Shown: positions 13,438-25,700, counted from the stretch's first letter. The stretch: 31,490 bases of DNA from Collinsella aerofaciens (GCA_021639365.1 JAJXHK010000023.1:1-31490), one strand, 5' to 3'. The notes: generated by a model from the letters alone, not told the origin. Numbers and translations: made by a program.

Positions 13438-14487
13438 ATGCTCGACGATCAGATTAGGCTCACGTCTATGACCGCCGCGAGCGGTTGAGCCGCTAAGTTG
13501 GCTCCTGGAGTCCTCGCCCAGGTCCTGGGCGACTTACCCAATGTGCCCAACGACAACTTGCTCGTGGGGTTCGATACCTCCGACGATGCGAGCGTCTTCC
13601 GTGTTGGCGAAAACCTGGGACTCGTTCAGTCCATCGACTTCTTCCCGCCGATGGTCGACGACCCGTTCCTGTTTGGCCAGATCGCTGCGGCAAACTCGCT
13701 GTCGGACATCTACGCCATGGGCGGTACGCCGAGCCACGCCATGAACCTGCTGTGCATTCCCAGCTGCCTGGGCGTTGAGGTTGCGGGGCAGATTTTGGCG
13801 GGCGGTGCCGACAAGTGCGTTGAGGCCGGCTGCACCATCGCGGGCGGTCACACCATCAACGACGACGAGCCCAAGTACGGCCTATCCGTGAGCGGCTTTG
13901 TCTCGCTCGACCGCATGCTTGCCAACAGCGGTGCGCGCGTGGGCGATGCCCTGCTGCTGACCAAGGCGGTCGGCTCGGGCATTATCACCACGGCCATTAA
14001 GGGCGAGCTCATCGAGCAGGACGAGGCCGCGGCGATGTTTGATTCGATGCGCACCCTCAACGAGGCGCCGATTCGCCTTGCAGAGGGCCTTGAGCTTCAC
14101 GGCTGTACCGACGTTACGGGCTTTGGCCTGATCGGGCATGCGTGTGAGATGGCCGAGGGTTCGGGCGTGCAGATTGAGCTTACGTCTGGGGCGGTGCCGC
14201 TCTTTGATCAGGTGCTCGACATGGCGCGCCTGGGCATTATCCCCGCCGGCGCCTACCGCAACCAGGACTTCTTTGGTCCGCGCGCGGCGGCCGATGACGA
14301 CCTGGAGCCGGGCATGCTGGATGCGCTGTACGATCCGCAGACCTCGGGTGGCCTGCTCATCGCGGCGCCTGCCGCCGATGTGGATGAGCTTGCGCGTCGC
14401 CTGCATGCCGAGGGTCGCATCGCCGCCGTTGTCGGTCGCGTATGCGAGGCAGAGCCGGGCGGTCCCGCTGTTCGCGTTGTCCGCTAG
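13438..14487 (+). CDS. selD: Selenide, water dikinase SelD, selenocysteine-containing (in-frame TGA at codon 17)
   Basis: Makes selenophosphate from selenide and ATP, the selenium donor for selenocysteine and 2-selenouridine synthesis. Read from ATG 13438, with AGGAGG 5 nt upstream, the frame gives MLDDQIRLTSMTAASG, then TGA at 13486-13488, then AAKLAPGVLAQVLGDLP. SelD proteins have Cys or Sec exactly here, in a G-(C/U)-xxK-(I/L)-xPG context, with the catalytic Lys three residues on. Reading TGA as Sec yields 349 residues, the normal length (about 345). Later motifs fit: GFDTSDDASVF, GGHTINDDEPKYGL and VTGFGLIGHACEM. A standard gene caller would start at TTG 13498 and lose the active site. 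It is followed by yedF, a DUF3343 gene and a desulfurase. Confidence 0.93.
13486..13532 (+). promoter_or_regulatory. UGA-Sec codon and candidate bacterial SECIS hairpin
   Basis: After the TGA at 13486-13488, TCGCCCAG (13514-13521) pairs perfectly with CTGGGCGA (13525-13532) around the loop GTC. The loop begins with G, 34 nt after the TGA. This fits the relaxed bacterial SECIS model, in which the apical loop lies about 16-37 nt downstream with G at its first or second position. A second stem, GAGCC/GGCTC (13487-13491 with 13500-13504), overlaps the TGA itself. Confidence 0.6.
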
Positions 14488-14543
14488 CAGCGCGTTTATT
14501 GAACTATGTACCGTTTTAGAACGATTTACTCGAAAGGAAAACC

Positions 14544-15170
14544 ATGTCTACCAAGATTGAAGTCAATGCCATGGGCGACGCCTGCCCGCTGCCCGTCGTT
14601 AAGACCCTTAAGGCGCTCAAGCAGCTCGATGGCGAGGGCGCCGTCGTGACCTCGGTCGATAACGAGACCGCCGTCAAGAATATCTCCAAGATGGCGCAGG
14701 AGAAGGGCTGCACGGCCTCGGTTGAGAAGGTTTCTGACGCCGAGTGGCACGTGACCGTGGCGACCGCTGGCGCCGTGGCAGTGGCGGACCCCGAGCAGGA
14801 CGGCGCCGCCTTCTGCGACGCCAGCGCCGGCAAGGGGAAGCTGGTCATCTCCGTCTACACCGACTGCATGGGCCGCGGTGACGACGAGCTGGGCCACAAG
14901 CTCATGAAGGCGTTCATCTTTGCCGTGACGCAGCAGGAGGAACTGCCCGCGACCATGCTGTTCTACAACGGCGGCGCCAAGCTCACCGTCGAGGGCTCGC
15001 CGGTGCTCGACGACCTTAAGGGACTGGCCGAGCAGGGTGTCGAGATTCTCACCTGCGGCACCTGCCTCGATCACTTTGGCATTAAGGACCAGCTCGCGGT
15101 GGGCGAGGTCACCAACATGTACGTGATCGTGGAGAAGATGGAGCAGGCCGTGCGCGTCGTGCGCCCGTAG
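14544..15170 (+). CDS. yedF: YedF-type selenium metabolism protein (TusA-like plus DsrE-like)
   Basis: The 208-residue protein has two domains. Residues 1-75 are TusA/SirA-like with the sulfur- or selenium-carrying motif DACPLPV (Cys14). Residues about 98-208 are DsrE/F-like, starting LVISVYTDCMG and ending with a cysteine pair in LTCGTCLDHFG (Cys171, Cys174). This arrangement is that of the YedF family found with selD, where it is thought to handle reactive selenium. Its place right after a Sec-containing selD and before DUF3343 and a desulfurase supports a selenium transfer role. GAAAGGAAA precedes ATG 14544. Catalytic detail is not established; the family call is strong. Confidence 0.92.
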   Translation: MSTKIEVNAMGDACPLPVVKTLKALKQLDGEGAVVTSVDNETAVKNISKMAQEKGCTASVEKVSDAEWHVTVATAGAVAVADPEQDGAAFCDASAGKGKLVISVYTDCMGRGDDELGHKLMKAFIFAVTQQEELPATMLFYNGGAKLTVEGSPVLDDLKGLAEQGVEILTCGTCLDHFGIKDQLAVGEVTNMYVIVEKMEQAVRVVRP

Positions 15171-15189
15171 CTCATTGGATGGGATTGCC

Positions 15190-15441
15190 ATGAGGGAGAA
15201 ACGCCCGGCGCTGGTCATCACGTTTCCCACCACGGCGGCCGCCATGGGGTGCGAGAGCCTGTGTATCGAGCGCGGCCTTCCCGGACGCACGATTCCCGTG
15301 CCCGGGGAGGTCGCGGCCGGTTGCGGCCTGGCGTGGAAGGCCTTGCCTGCGGATGAGGAACTGCTGCGTGGCGAACTTGCTGCGGCCGGCGTTCCCACCG
15401 AGGGCTTTACCGTGATCGACATGTGGGAGGTCGTGCGATGA
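15190..15441 (+). CDS. DUF3343 protein (putative Se/S carrier-like)
   Basis: The small 83-residue protein has the DUF3343 pattern: a short strand ending TFPTTAAAMGCE, then IPVPGEVAAGCGLAWK (residues 35-50) with the conserved Cys45. Members recur beside selD, yedF and class V aminotransferase genes in selenium-using anaerobes, and one proposal is that the CG motif carries selenium or sulfur. ATG 15190 fits the family start better than the in-frame TTG 15175, though its ribosome site (GGATGGG) is weak. The stop overlaps the next start as ATGA (15438-15441), implying translational coupling with the desulfurase-like gene. Biochemical function is not known. Confidence 0.85.
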   Translation: MREKRPALVITFPTTAAAMGCESLCIERGLPGRTIPVPGEVAAGCGLAWKALPADEELLRGELAAAGVPTEGFTVIDMWEVVR

Positions 15442-16580
15442 TCTATCTGGATAACGCAGCGACGACCATGCATAAGCCGCAGACGGTGATCGATGCCGTG
15501 ACGCAGGCGATGCGCTCGCTCGGCAATGCCGGACGCGGTGCCACGTCGGGTGCGCTCGATGCGGCTCGCACCATCCACGGCTGTCGTGCGAAGCTCGCGC
15601 GCCTGCTGGGTTGCCCGCGCGCCGACCATGTGTGCTTTACGCCCAACTCCACGGCGGCGCTCAACACGGCCATCAACGGTGTGGTGCGCCCTGGCGACCG
15701 CGTGGTCACGACGGTGCTCGAGCACAACTCCGTGTTGCGTCCGCTCAATCGCCTTGCGGCTGAGCGGGGCGTGACTGTTGAACATGCCGACTGCGATGCG
15801 AACGGCGTACTCGACTATGACGAGCTTGAGCGCCTGGTGACGCCGGGCACGCGTGCCGTGGTGGTGACGCACGCCTCCAACGTGACTGGCAATGTGGTCG
15901 ATGTTGCGCGCGTGGCGGCGATGGCCCACGCGGCCGGCGCGCTCGTGATTGTCGATGCATCACAGTCTGCCGGTACAGCAAAGATCGACATGGCGGCGAT
16001 GGGCCTCGACATGGTGTGCTTTACCGGCCACAAGGGGCTCATGGGTCCCCAGGGCACGGGCGGCTTGGCCGTGGCGGAGGGCATTGACGTGGCACCGTGG
16101 GCCATGGGCGGCACGGGCGTGCACAGCTTCGATGCACTGCAGCCAATGGAATGGCCTACGCGCCTGGAAGCGGGTACGCTCAACGGCCACGGAATCGCGG
16201 GACTGTCTGCCGGGCTCGATTTTATTGAGGCCCAGGGTGGGGTCGAGGCGATCTCTGCGCACGAGCGCGTGCTCGCCGATCGTTTCCTCGCCGGTGTGCG
16301 CGGGATTCCGGGAATCAAGCTCTATGGCGCTTTTGACCAGTCGACGCGCTCGGCGATCGTGTCGCTCAATGTGGGCGATATCGATTCTGCCGAGATCTCC
16401 GATGCGCTCATGCAAGGGTGGGGGATTGCGACCCGTCCTGGCGCTCACTGCGCCCCGCTCATGCACCGAGCGCTGGGAACCGAGCGCCAGGGCGTCGTTC
16501 GATTCTCGTTTGGCTATTTCAACACGACCGAGGAGGTCGACACGGCTATCGAGGCGCTGCGCGATTTGAGCCACGATTAA
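15438..16580 (+). CDS. Cysteine desulfurase-like aminotransferase class V (selenium cluster type)
   Basis: PLP enzyme of the NifS/CsdB-like class; the likely reaction is release of sulfur from cysteine or selenium from selenocysteine onto an active-site Cys. The 380-residue product starts MIYLDNAATT, has LEHNS with His96, DASQSAG with Asp173, the PLP Lys199 in FTGHKGLMGPQGTG, and the catalytic Cys338 in RPGAHCAPLMH. It belongs to the EF2568-like subfamily that travels with selD and yedF, not to the housekeeping IscS/SufS sets; no iscU or suf genes are adjacent. Its ATG overlaps the DUF3343 stop. It likely supplies selenide to SelD directly or through DUF3343/YedF. Confidence 0.92.
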   Translation: MIYLDNAATTMHKPQTVIDAVTQAMRSLGNAGRGATSGALDAARTIHGCRAKLARLLGCPRADHVCFTPNSTAALNTAINGVVRPGDRVVTTVLEHNSVLRPLNRLAAERGVTVEHADCDANGVLDYDELERLVTPGTRAVVVTHASNVTGNVVDVARVAAMAHAAGALVIVDASQSAGTAKIDMAAMGLDMVCFTGHKGLMGPQGTGGLAVAEGIDVAPWAMGGTGVHSFDALQPMEWPTRLEAGTLNGHGIAGLSAGLDFIEAQGGVEAISAHERVLADRFLAGVRGIPGIKLYGAFDQSTRSAIVSLNVGDIDSAEISDALMQGWGIATRPGAHCAPLMHRALGTERQGVVRFSFGYFNTTEEVDTAIEALRDLSHD

Positions 16581-16707
16581 CGCAACCATTTGCGCCCCTT
16601 GATAAACCGTTTGCGCAACCGCCCCGCATTATCGCCGAAATACGGTACTGTGAAATGATGGCCCACCATGGGTCCTCGGTATCTTTACGAATTGCGGGAA
16701 GGTTCCT

Positions 16708-19700
16708 ATGAACAGGATCACTGCTGCCCTCTATAGATTTTTTGTCGTCTATCTTTCGGTCGCGATGGTCGTGACCTCGATACCCCTTGCGCCCAGAACG
16801 GCTTATGCCGATGATAGCTCGGCGCTTGCCGTCGAGAGCGAGGCCCAAGAGAACAATTCGGATGCCGCGTCTGAAGACGATGCGGTCGATGATTCGTCAT
16901 CGGCGAATGAGGGCAGTTCATCCACAACTTCCGACCAAACGAATAACGCTCAGGACAAATCGTCCAGCTCTGATACCAACATCCCTGCGTCGAGTCTGAC
17001 CCAAGACCTTTCGAGCGCCGCGACTGATTCCGATGCAGCAAAGACCTCGCCTGCAACGGCGGAGTCTCCATCCGATAGCAGCCAAACCGATGCCCTCGGG
17101 CATAAGGAGCCTACGGTCTACGAGTATGCCAAGCTTATGCCGAACGGCAATGTGTACCAGTGCGATGCAAGCGGAAACGTAACGGTAGAGATCGATGAAA
17201 GTGACCCGAATAAGAACTCTGTCGGCGGCATATGGGTAATCAATCTGATCGTTGATTACGGAGCGGATGGGATTCCCGGGTATATTTGTGACCGCTCCTC
17301 CAATCTGCGTTCGGTGCATTTTGAGAACAGCTCTATTTCTTCAATTGGAATACACGCCTTTTATGGGTGCTCGAATCTCGCCGATGTCAGCTTTTCCGGT
17401 ATGACCATTGGGGATATCGGGAAAGGGGCGTTTTCTGGGTGCGGATCGCTTGCGAGCCTGAACATTAACGATGTCGCTACCATCGGCTCGATGGGCGAGG
17501 CTGCGTTTGCCTGGAGCGGACTGCGGTCTACGGGGCTCGACAAGGTCGTTGGCCTCAGTTCGATTCCTGAGAGCGCTTATAATGGCTGCAGCGCTCTGAC
17601 CGATACCGGTCTGGGCGGTAATACATCCATCACATCAATCGGAGTCGATGCGTTCAAAAACTGCTCGCGCCTTGCGACGTCGGGACTCGAGAGCAATACG
17701 ACGATCAAGACGCTCGGCGAAGGCTGCTTCTCCGGAGCCAATATGAGCGGCGGGCTGTCGCTGCCCCTTTATTCCAAGATCGAAGAGCTACCGAGCCGTG
17801 CGTTCTATGGCTCTAAGCTCGAAACCGTGTACCTTGGGTGCGACCATGCGGTGCTCATTAATTCCACCACGTTTCCCAAGCAATACATGACTGTCATGGT
17901 CCCTGCCAAGATGGCTTCGCAATACGAAAGCGGCCACCCTAAAGAGGTTTGGGAGAGCTGCAATGGTAGCCTTCCCGTCCCCGTGGGCAAGGTGCTCCAA
18001 AAGATCAAGATCTCGCGTGATCCCAACAAGATGACCTATCAGCAGGGTGACATCATTTCGCTCGAGGGCATGAGCGTCACGTTTCAATATCCTCATTCGA
18101 CGATGGACAGCGACTACGAAGCCCTCATAACGGAAGAGCTCGGCGAATACCTTACGGCGACCCCCTGCGACGGCGACGTCTTCGATGACTCGATGGACGG
18201 AGAGCCCATACAGCTGGTGTATGACGACGGCTACACACACCTTGTCACGTACAGCAAGGGCGACCTGCAGCAGGCGGCCTGCGAGTACGCCAAGTTCATG
18301 CCGAACTACTATCTGTATCCGTGCGACGCAAACGGAAATCTTACAGTAGAGATTGATGAAAACAACCCACGCGAGAACTCTGTCGACGGTCGAATGGTAA
18401 CGAATTTGATTGTCGATTCCGGGGTGGATGAAGTCGACGCGCAGCTCTGTGCCGGCTCTACCAATTTGTGCTCAGTGCGCTTTGAGAATAGCTCCATTTC
18501 TAAAATTGGAATGCACGCCTTCTATAACTGCCCGAATCTCACCGATATCAGCCTTTCCGGTATGACCATCGGTCAAATCGGAAAAGAGGCGTTCTTTGGC
18601 TGCAAGTCGCTTACGAGCCTGAACATCAACGAGACCGCTGCCATCGGATCTATGGGCTATGCCGCGTTTGCCGAGAGCGGGTTAGAGTCCACGGGGCTCG
18701 ACAAGGTTGTTGGCCTCGCGTCGATTCCCGACAGAGCCTACGACGGCTGCAAAGCTCTGACCGATACCGGCCTGGACAAGAACACCTCCATTACATCGAT
18801 TGGCGTTTGCGCGTTCAGACACTGCTCGAACCTTGCCACCACAGGACTTGAGAGCAACACAACGGTCGAAACGCTTGGCCATACCTGCTTCTACGGCACC
18901 GACTTGAGTGGCGGACTGACGCTTCCCTATAACTCCAAGATCGAGGAGTTGCCGGAAAAGGCGTTTTACGACACCAATCTCGAAACCGTATTCCTTGGGT
19001 GCAACCATGCGGTGCTCATCAATACCGACACGTTCCCCAAGTACAACATGACGGTTATGGTCCCCGCAAAGATGATTCCGAAGTACAGCAAGGGAGAGCC
19101 CAAAGCTGTTTGGGAGAGATGCAACGGCTGTCTACCCGTCCCGGTGGGCAAGGTGCTCAAGAGCGTTGAAATCTCGTGCGACCCCGACAATATGACCTAT
19201 GAGCAAGGGGACACCATTTCGCTCGAGGGTATGAGCGTCGAGCTCGATTACCCGCATTCGGTATCGATTTGGAACTATGAGGCGCTCATAAAGGATGAGC
19301 TCGGCGAGTACCTTACGGCGACCCCCTGCGACGGTGACGTCTTTGACGAGTCGATGGACGGACAGCCCATCAAGCTCGTGTATGACGACGGCTATTCGCA
19401 TTTCGAAACCCAAACCAAGGGCACCTTACAGCTCAAGAAGCCTGAGCCGACATCGTTCCAAATCTCCTATGCCCAAACGATCGATAAAGGCGAACGCAAG
19501 CTGATGGACGGCGTTGAGCTGCCCGATGTTTCCGACTCGATGACGATCGATGCGGGCGCCGAGGTCACGCTCGATGCCGGTGCCTCGGGGATGCTCAACG
19601 ACAACATAACGTTTAAGGGTTGGTATGACACCGAGTCCGGCGAGTACATCTCCAAAGAGACGGTCTACACGTTTACGCCGGATAAGGACCTGTCCCTCGA

Positions 19701-22700
19701 GGCGCGCTTTAAGCTCAAGGACTATGCGGTGCATGTCAACGATGCGCAGGCGACCGATTCATCGCAGGATTTTGCGCACCTGAGCGTTATCGCTCAAAAC
19801 TGCTATCGCAATGCCGGTGAGACGGTTGAGGTTTCTGCCGTCACGGACAACGCGCTGTTCCTGGGCTGGTTCCTGGGCGATGATGCGTACGCCGTGAGCG
19901 ATCAGCTCGACTTTACCTATACGGTGGACGAGGCGGACGCGATGGTGTCCGAGGACAAGACTGACGCGAGGATCGAAATTACGCCGCGCTACTGCGCCCC
20001 GCAGGCGAGCGTTGTCCTGAGCGTGGACGGAGTCGATGAAAACGGCCAGCCGCTCGGACAGTTCCTTTCCACGGGCCTGTATGGCATTGGGTCGCGCGTC
20101 ACGGTCGTGGCGGTGCCAATGCCCGGCTATGTGTTTGACTACGCGACCGATGCCCTCGGCAACGTCGTCTTTACCGGCGACGACGGCCCGTCCTACACGT
20201 TTGTGCTCGAGGGGGATGTGCAGTACACCGCGCATTTCCGTGAGGCGACCGATCCTGCCGAGTCGCTTGCGGCGCTAAAGGCCGCGCTCATCGCCGCGAT
20301 TACCGCCGCGGCAGTTCTCGCAACCATATACGGCCTGGGCGAGATCGTCGACCCCATCGCGGCCGACGCGGTGATCGAGATCGGCATGGCCGACAACATT
20401 GAGGATGTCGCCGCCGTGGGCACCAAGGTGCTCAAGGAGATCAAGGACATCATTGACGACCACAAGAAACCGCATGATCCCGATAAGCCCCACGGCGACC
20501 ACAAGATCGAGATTATTGCCACCGCGCAGCCCGAGGTAGGCGGTGTCGTTACCGGCGGTGGTTTCCACTACGAGGGAACAGTTGCCACGCTCGAAGCCGT
20601 CGCCAATCCCGGCTATCGCTTTGTGTGCTGGAAACAGGACGGTGTTGAGGTCTCGACATCACCCGTTAAGACGATGACCATCACGGACCTGACGCCCGAG
20701 ATTGTAAAGATGACGGCCGTCTTTGAGAAGGATGTGGACATTACAGCGGTTGCCGAGGCCGATGGCGTTCAGGCCGATTTCTCGACGGGCTGCACCGCAA
20801 GCCCCGTAAAGCAGAGCGTTAAACGCGGCGATAAGGCGATCGTCACCGCGAGCGAGGGTCCCGATTATGCCTTTGTGGGATGGTTCGAGGACGGCATCGA
20901 GGTTTCGCCCGAGCGTACGTATACCTTTCAGGCCGAGGTCGACCGCCATCTGGTCGCGCGCTTCCGCAAGGCGGATAAGACCATTCTGGTGAATACCGAT
21001 CCATACGACAGCGCCGAGGTGCTGTGCGATGGCGTGCCGGTCGTGGACGGCAAGGTCCGTGCGAAGGATGGGGATATCCTCACGTTTACGGTGCGGCCCA
21101 AGGTGCGCCCCGACAATCCGGAGAAGACCTATCGGTTTGTGGAATGGCGCGAAACCGATGCTCAGAGCGTCACGATTGCCAACAAGCAGGAGGTTTGCGA
21201 ATACCGCGTGAACGGCAACGCGCGGATCGAGGCCGTAATGGACGGCAGGAATACGCATGCCGTGCGTGCCGAGGCCGACCCGCTCGAGGGCGGCACCGTT
21301 ACGCTCAAACGCGGCGAGACCGCCGGCATGGTCCTCGAGGTTCCCGAGGGCGAGCGCGTGACGGCCGAGGCAACGCCGACCGAGGGCTATATCTTTGACG
21401 GCTGGTATCTGAGCAACGGTGGTTCGGATACTACGTCGACGCTGGTGTCGAGCGAGCGCTCCTATACCTTTGAGCCCATGACCGACTGCGTGATTCAGGC
21501 GAAGTTTACGCGTGCCTGCAAGGTGGACGTGGTCGTTGAGCCGGCTGCGGCCATGGCGGGCAAGTATTTGGTGCATGGCGAAGGCTACTGCATGAAGGGC
21601 GAGCCTGCCGCGCTGAGCATTGAGCTCACGGCCGAGGCGAGCAAACAGTTTACCTTTAAGGGCTGGTACGACGCTAAGACGGACCTGCTGCTGGGTACCG
21701 ATCCCAGCTACCTTGAGTTCTATCCCGAGGACGTGGAATGCACGGTGCGTGCGGTGTTTGAGGAAAACACGTATACCGTGACGGCGAAGGCCAAGAAGAC
21801 CTTTGTGGAGCGCGGTACGGTTGAGATCGAGGGGCATCTGGGGGCATCTTCGGTTACCTGCGGATACGGCGACACGGTGATGCTCAAGGCAAAGGCCAAC
21901 GATGGTTACCGCTTTGACCATTGGAAGGATGACTCCGGTAAGGAGTACGACACCGCCGAGCTGGTCGTTAAGGTTACCAAGAGCGATACCTATACCGCTA
22001 TCTTTACCGACTCAAAGCCCGAGGTCATGGTCACGGCCGATTCGTGGCTCGGCGGTACCGTGACGTGCAACGGGACCGTGGTGAAGCCTACGACCGATAA
22101 GTTTAAGCTGGGGGAGACCCTTCACCTGACGGCCAAGGCCCACCCAGGCTTTTTGTTCCGGGGCTGGTATGTCAATGGTCGCCTGAAGAGCCTTAAGCAC
22201 GAGACCTCGTTGGTTGCCAAAGCTCGCGGTAAAACCGGGCGCTGCGTTATTACCGCGGCCTTTGTGCCTATCGATACCGTCTGCGTGCCCCTCGCCGATC
22301 CTGCGGAGGGCGGTACCGTCAAGGCGAGCCGTATCCTTGCCGACCGCGGCGCGGAGGTTGCCCTTAAGGCGACACCCAATCCTGGTTACGTCTTTACTGG
22401 GTGGTATACAGCCGACGGCACGTTTGAGTCTGCCGATGCGGAGTTCACCTGCCACCAGGAGCGCAGCCATGTGCACGTCGCTCGCTTTATGGCAAAAAGC
22501 TATGAAGTCGACGCCACGACGGTAGTCGATTCCGGCACCGGTTCGCTGGTCGAATCGAGTGCTGCCGGCTGGGTCGAGGGCGCGGGTATCGTCGAGGCGG
22601 GGCATGCCGCCACGCTGACGGCGCACGCGCTTTCGGGCTATGCGTTTGAGTATTGGGCCGACGCTTCGGGCGCCGTGGTGAGCCGCGACAGCACCTATCA

Positions 22701-25700
22701 CGTGGTTCCGAAGTCCGACACGACGCTCCAAGCCGTGTTCTCGGCAAAGCAATATACGGTGGATGTATCGTGCGAAGAGAGTATGGGTACGGTCAAGGGC
22801 GCGGGAACGTATGCCGCCGGGCAGGTCGCTACGGTGCGTGCGGTCGCCGCCGAGGATACGGCTTTTGTGGGCTGGTTCCGTAACGGCACATGCGTGAGCT
22901 CCAAGAAAACCTATCGATTTACCGTGCGCGAGGACACGTCGCTCTACGCCGTCTTCGCGTCGGGTTCGTATGTCGTGAGCACGGTCGCTTCGCCAGCTGA
23001 GGGCGGAGCTGTGAGCGGCTTTGGCGGTTATGAGTCAGGCGACCGCGCGACGCTTCGTGCGACCGCCAATACCGGATACTCGTTTGTAGGCTGGACGGAC
23101 GACAAGGGCGAGACGGTCAGCGAGAACGCCGACTATACCGTTAAGGTCACGGCCGACGCCGCCTATACGGCGACCTTTAAGCCTAAGTCCTATCAGGTCG
23201 TTTTGAGCGCGAGTGACGATGGCGTGGGCACCCTGAGCGGCGAGGGCTCCTATCAGTTCGGTGATACGGTCGAACTCAACGCTACGCCCATGGGGACCAA
23301 GCGTTTTGTCGGCTGGTATGTTCTGGACACCGAGGGCAACAAGTCGCTGCTGAGCTGTGACGCCCATTGCTGGGTTAAGCTCGACAAGGATATGGTCGAG
23401 GGGCTCGAGGACGATACGCTGGAGCTCCAGGCCGTGTTTGCCGATCCGTACGAGGTGACCGTTACGGGCGAGGTCGTGGTGAAGGACAAGGCTTCGAGCA
23501 GGGGCTGCCGTGTTACGGGCAGTGGCAGCTTTGCCGCAGGCGATCAGGTGGAGCTGACCGCTGTGGCCGGCATGGGCTATCGCTTTGTGGGCTGGAGCAC
23601 CGACAAGGAGGGTACCTCGATTGTCGAGACCGCGACGACCCTCGATGTGACCGCCACGCAGGATATGACGTACTACGCGCAGTTTGAATCCGATGGACAG
23701 GTGACCATCACAGTTACGGGCTCGTCCATCTTCCGCGGCACGGCCCTTCTGGTCGACGGCATTCCTGCCGGTAGCAGGTCGTACGACAGGGGCGACATGT
23801 TTATGGCGATCGCGATTCCGTGGAAGAAGTACCACTTCTCGCACTGGGTCGACGATGCGGGCGTCACGGTGAGCTACAGCGCGTTCTATATCGGCACCGC
23901 AAAGGAGAATAGGCAGCTCACGGCTGTGTTCTATGAGACGGGCTGCGATGTTCAGGTCGCTACGTATCCCAAGGACGCGGGCTTTAGCATGGTTGCGCTC
24001 GGCACCGGCGGCTCCTACCACTCCGCGGCGATTATGTTTACCGTGCCGCATAAGGGCTGGAAGTTTAAATACTGGGTCGACGAGAACGGCCTGCCCGTGG
24101 GGGCCACGCCGGTAATCAACCGCGTGGTGTTTGGCAACCGTACCTTTACGGCCGTTTATGAGCGGGCGTCGATGACGGTCACGGCGGTGGATTCGCGTCA
24201 GGGCGGACACGTCGAGGGTTCCTCCGAGGACGAATCGCTGGGCTATGCCGTGACCAACGAGGTCGAGAACGGTGAGTCGACGACGCTGGCCGCCGTTCCC
24301 GATGCGGGCTACGTGTTCGATGGGTGGTATGCGCGCAACGATGACGGGTCGTTGGGCGATGAGCCGCTGAGCACGGATGCAGTTTGGACGTTTGTCCCCG
24401 AGGACAACATGACCGTCGAGGCACGCTTTGCGGAGGCGCCCAAGTACACGGTGGCGGCCCGAGCGGTCAACGGATCGGTTGATCCAGAGACTGCTTCGGT
24501 CGCTACGGATGGTAAGGTGACGCTTTCGGCGACGCCCGATGAGGGCTGCTATCTGACGCGCGTGACCGTTGCCGAAGAGGCTGGCGAGGACGGTTCGGCC
24601 GGCAATGCCTATGACCTTGATATTTCCGACTACCAGGGCGGGGCGTACGAGGTCACACTGAGCAGCGTGAGTGCTCCGCAACAGGTCACGTTCGAATTCG
24701 CGAAGGCTGCGGCTCCGGAGGTGCTCGCTCAGCCGCAGGATGCGAGTGCTTACGAGGGCGATCCGGTTGAGCTTTCGGTTGCTGCCGAGGCGGGGCGTAA
24801 TGTTCGCGTCCATGCCGCTGTGTCTTCGGGTTCTGCCGCCGACGTTAAGCTGAGCTACCAGTGGTATCGCGTGTCTGCCGATGGCGACAAGGCGGTGGCG
24901 TTGAAGGGCGAGACGGGGGAGACCCTATCGATTGCCCAGCTTGACAGCGACAGCGAGGGCGAGTATTTCTGCCGCATTACGCAGAGCTACCTGGGTACGG
25001 TGACAAAGACGGATACCGAGCATGCGACGGTGTCCATCGTGCCTCGCGAGGCGCTCGTGTTCAACGGGCGCGTGCTGCCGGCGGCGACCGCTCACGATGA
25101 CTACCGTGTCGTGATTGCCGGCGCCAGGGGTGGCAAGGCGCCGTATGCGTACAACTTGGATGAGGTTGAGGTTCCCGAGGGCATGCAGCTGACGCTGGGC
25201 GATGACGGAACGGGTGCCTTGGTGCTCTCGGGCGTGCCTTCGGCTACGGGCGTGTGCCGCTTCAAGATTAGGTGCACCGATGACCTGGGCAACAAGCGTG
25301 TTGCACACTTCGCGCTGGTCGTGAAGGCGAAGGAAGCCCCGCTTGCATTTGAGGGCCAGAGTTTTGTCTACAACGCGACGGCGCAGGCTCCTGAGCTTTC
25401 GGGTGTGCCCGAGGGCTGCGAGGGCGATGTCAAGGTAACGTACGTGGGCACGGGCGACACGCATTACTCGTCTGATAAGGCGCCGGTGGATGCCGGCACA
25501 TATCGTGCGGTGGCGACGCTCGACGCCAATGGATATGTGGGCAACGCAAGCTGCGACTTTGTCATCGAGAAGGCTCCGGTCGATATTTCGATTGAGACGT
25601 CCGACGTGACATACGATGGCGCACGACACGGTGCGGCGGTTGCAGTTGCCGACCTTGATGCGTCCGCCTATTCCGTCACGTATCGCGGTGTCGATGGAAC

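Noticed and set aside
13438..13500. Apparent nonsense mutation making selD a pseudogene or a gene starting at TTG 13498
   Set aside because: The stop is TGA exactly at the SelD Cys/Sec position, flanked by conserved SelD sequence with a strong ribosome site upstream; selenocysteine is the better reading.
16581..16618. Three TTGCG half-sites (inverted CGCAA-CCAT-TTGCG and the palindrome TTGCGCAA) before the giant gene, possible operator
   Set aside because: Short, GC-rich and without a convincing promoter beside them; too weak to list as a feature.
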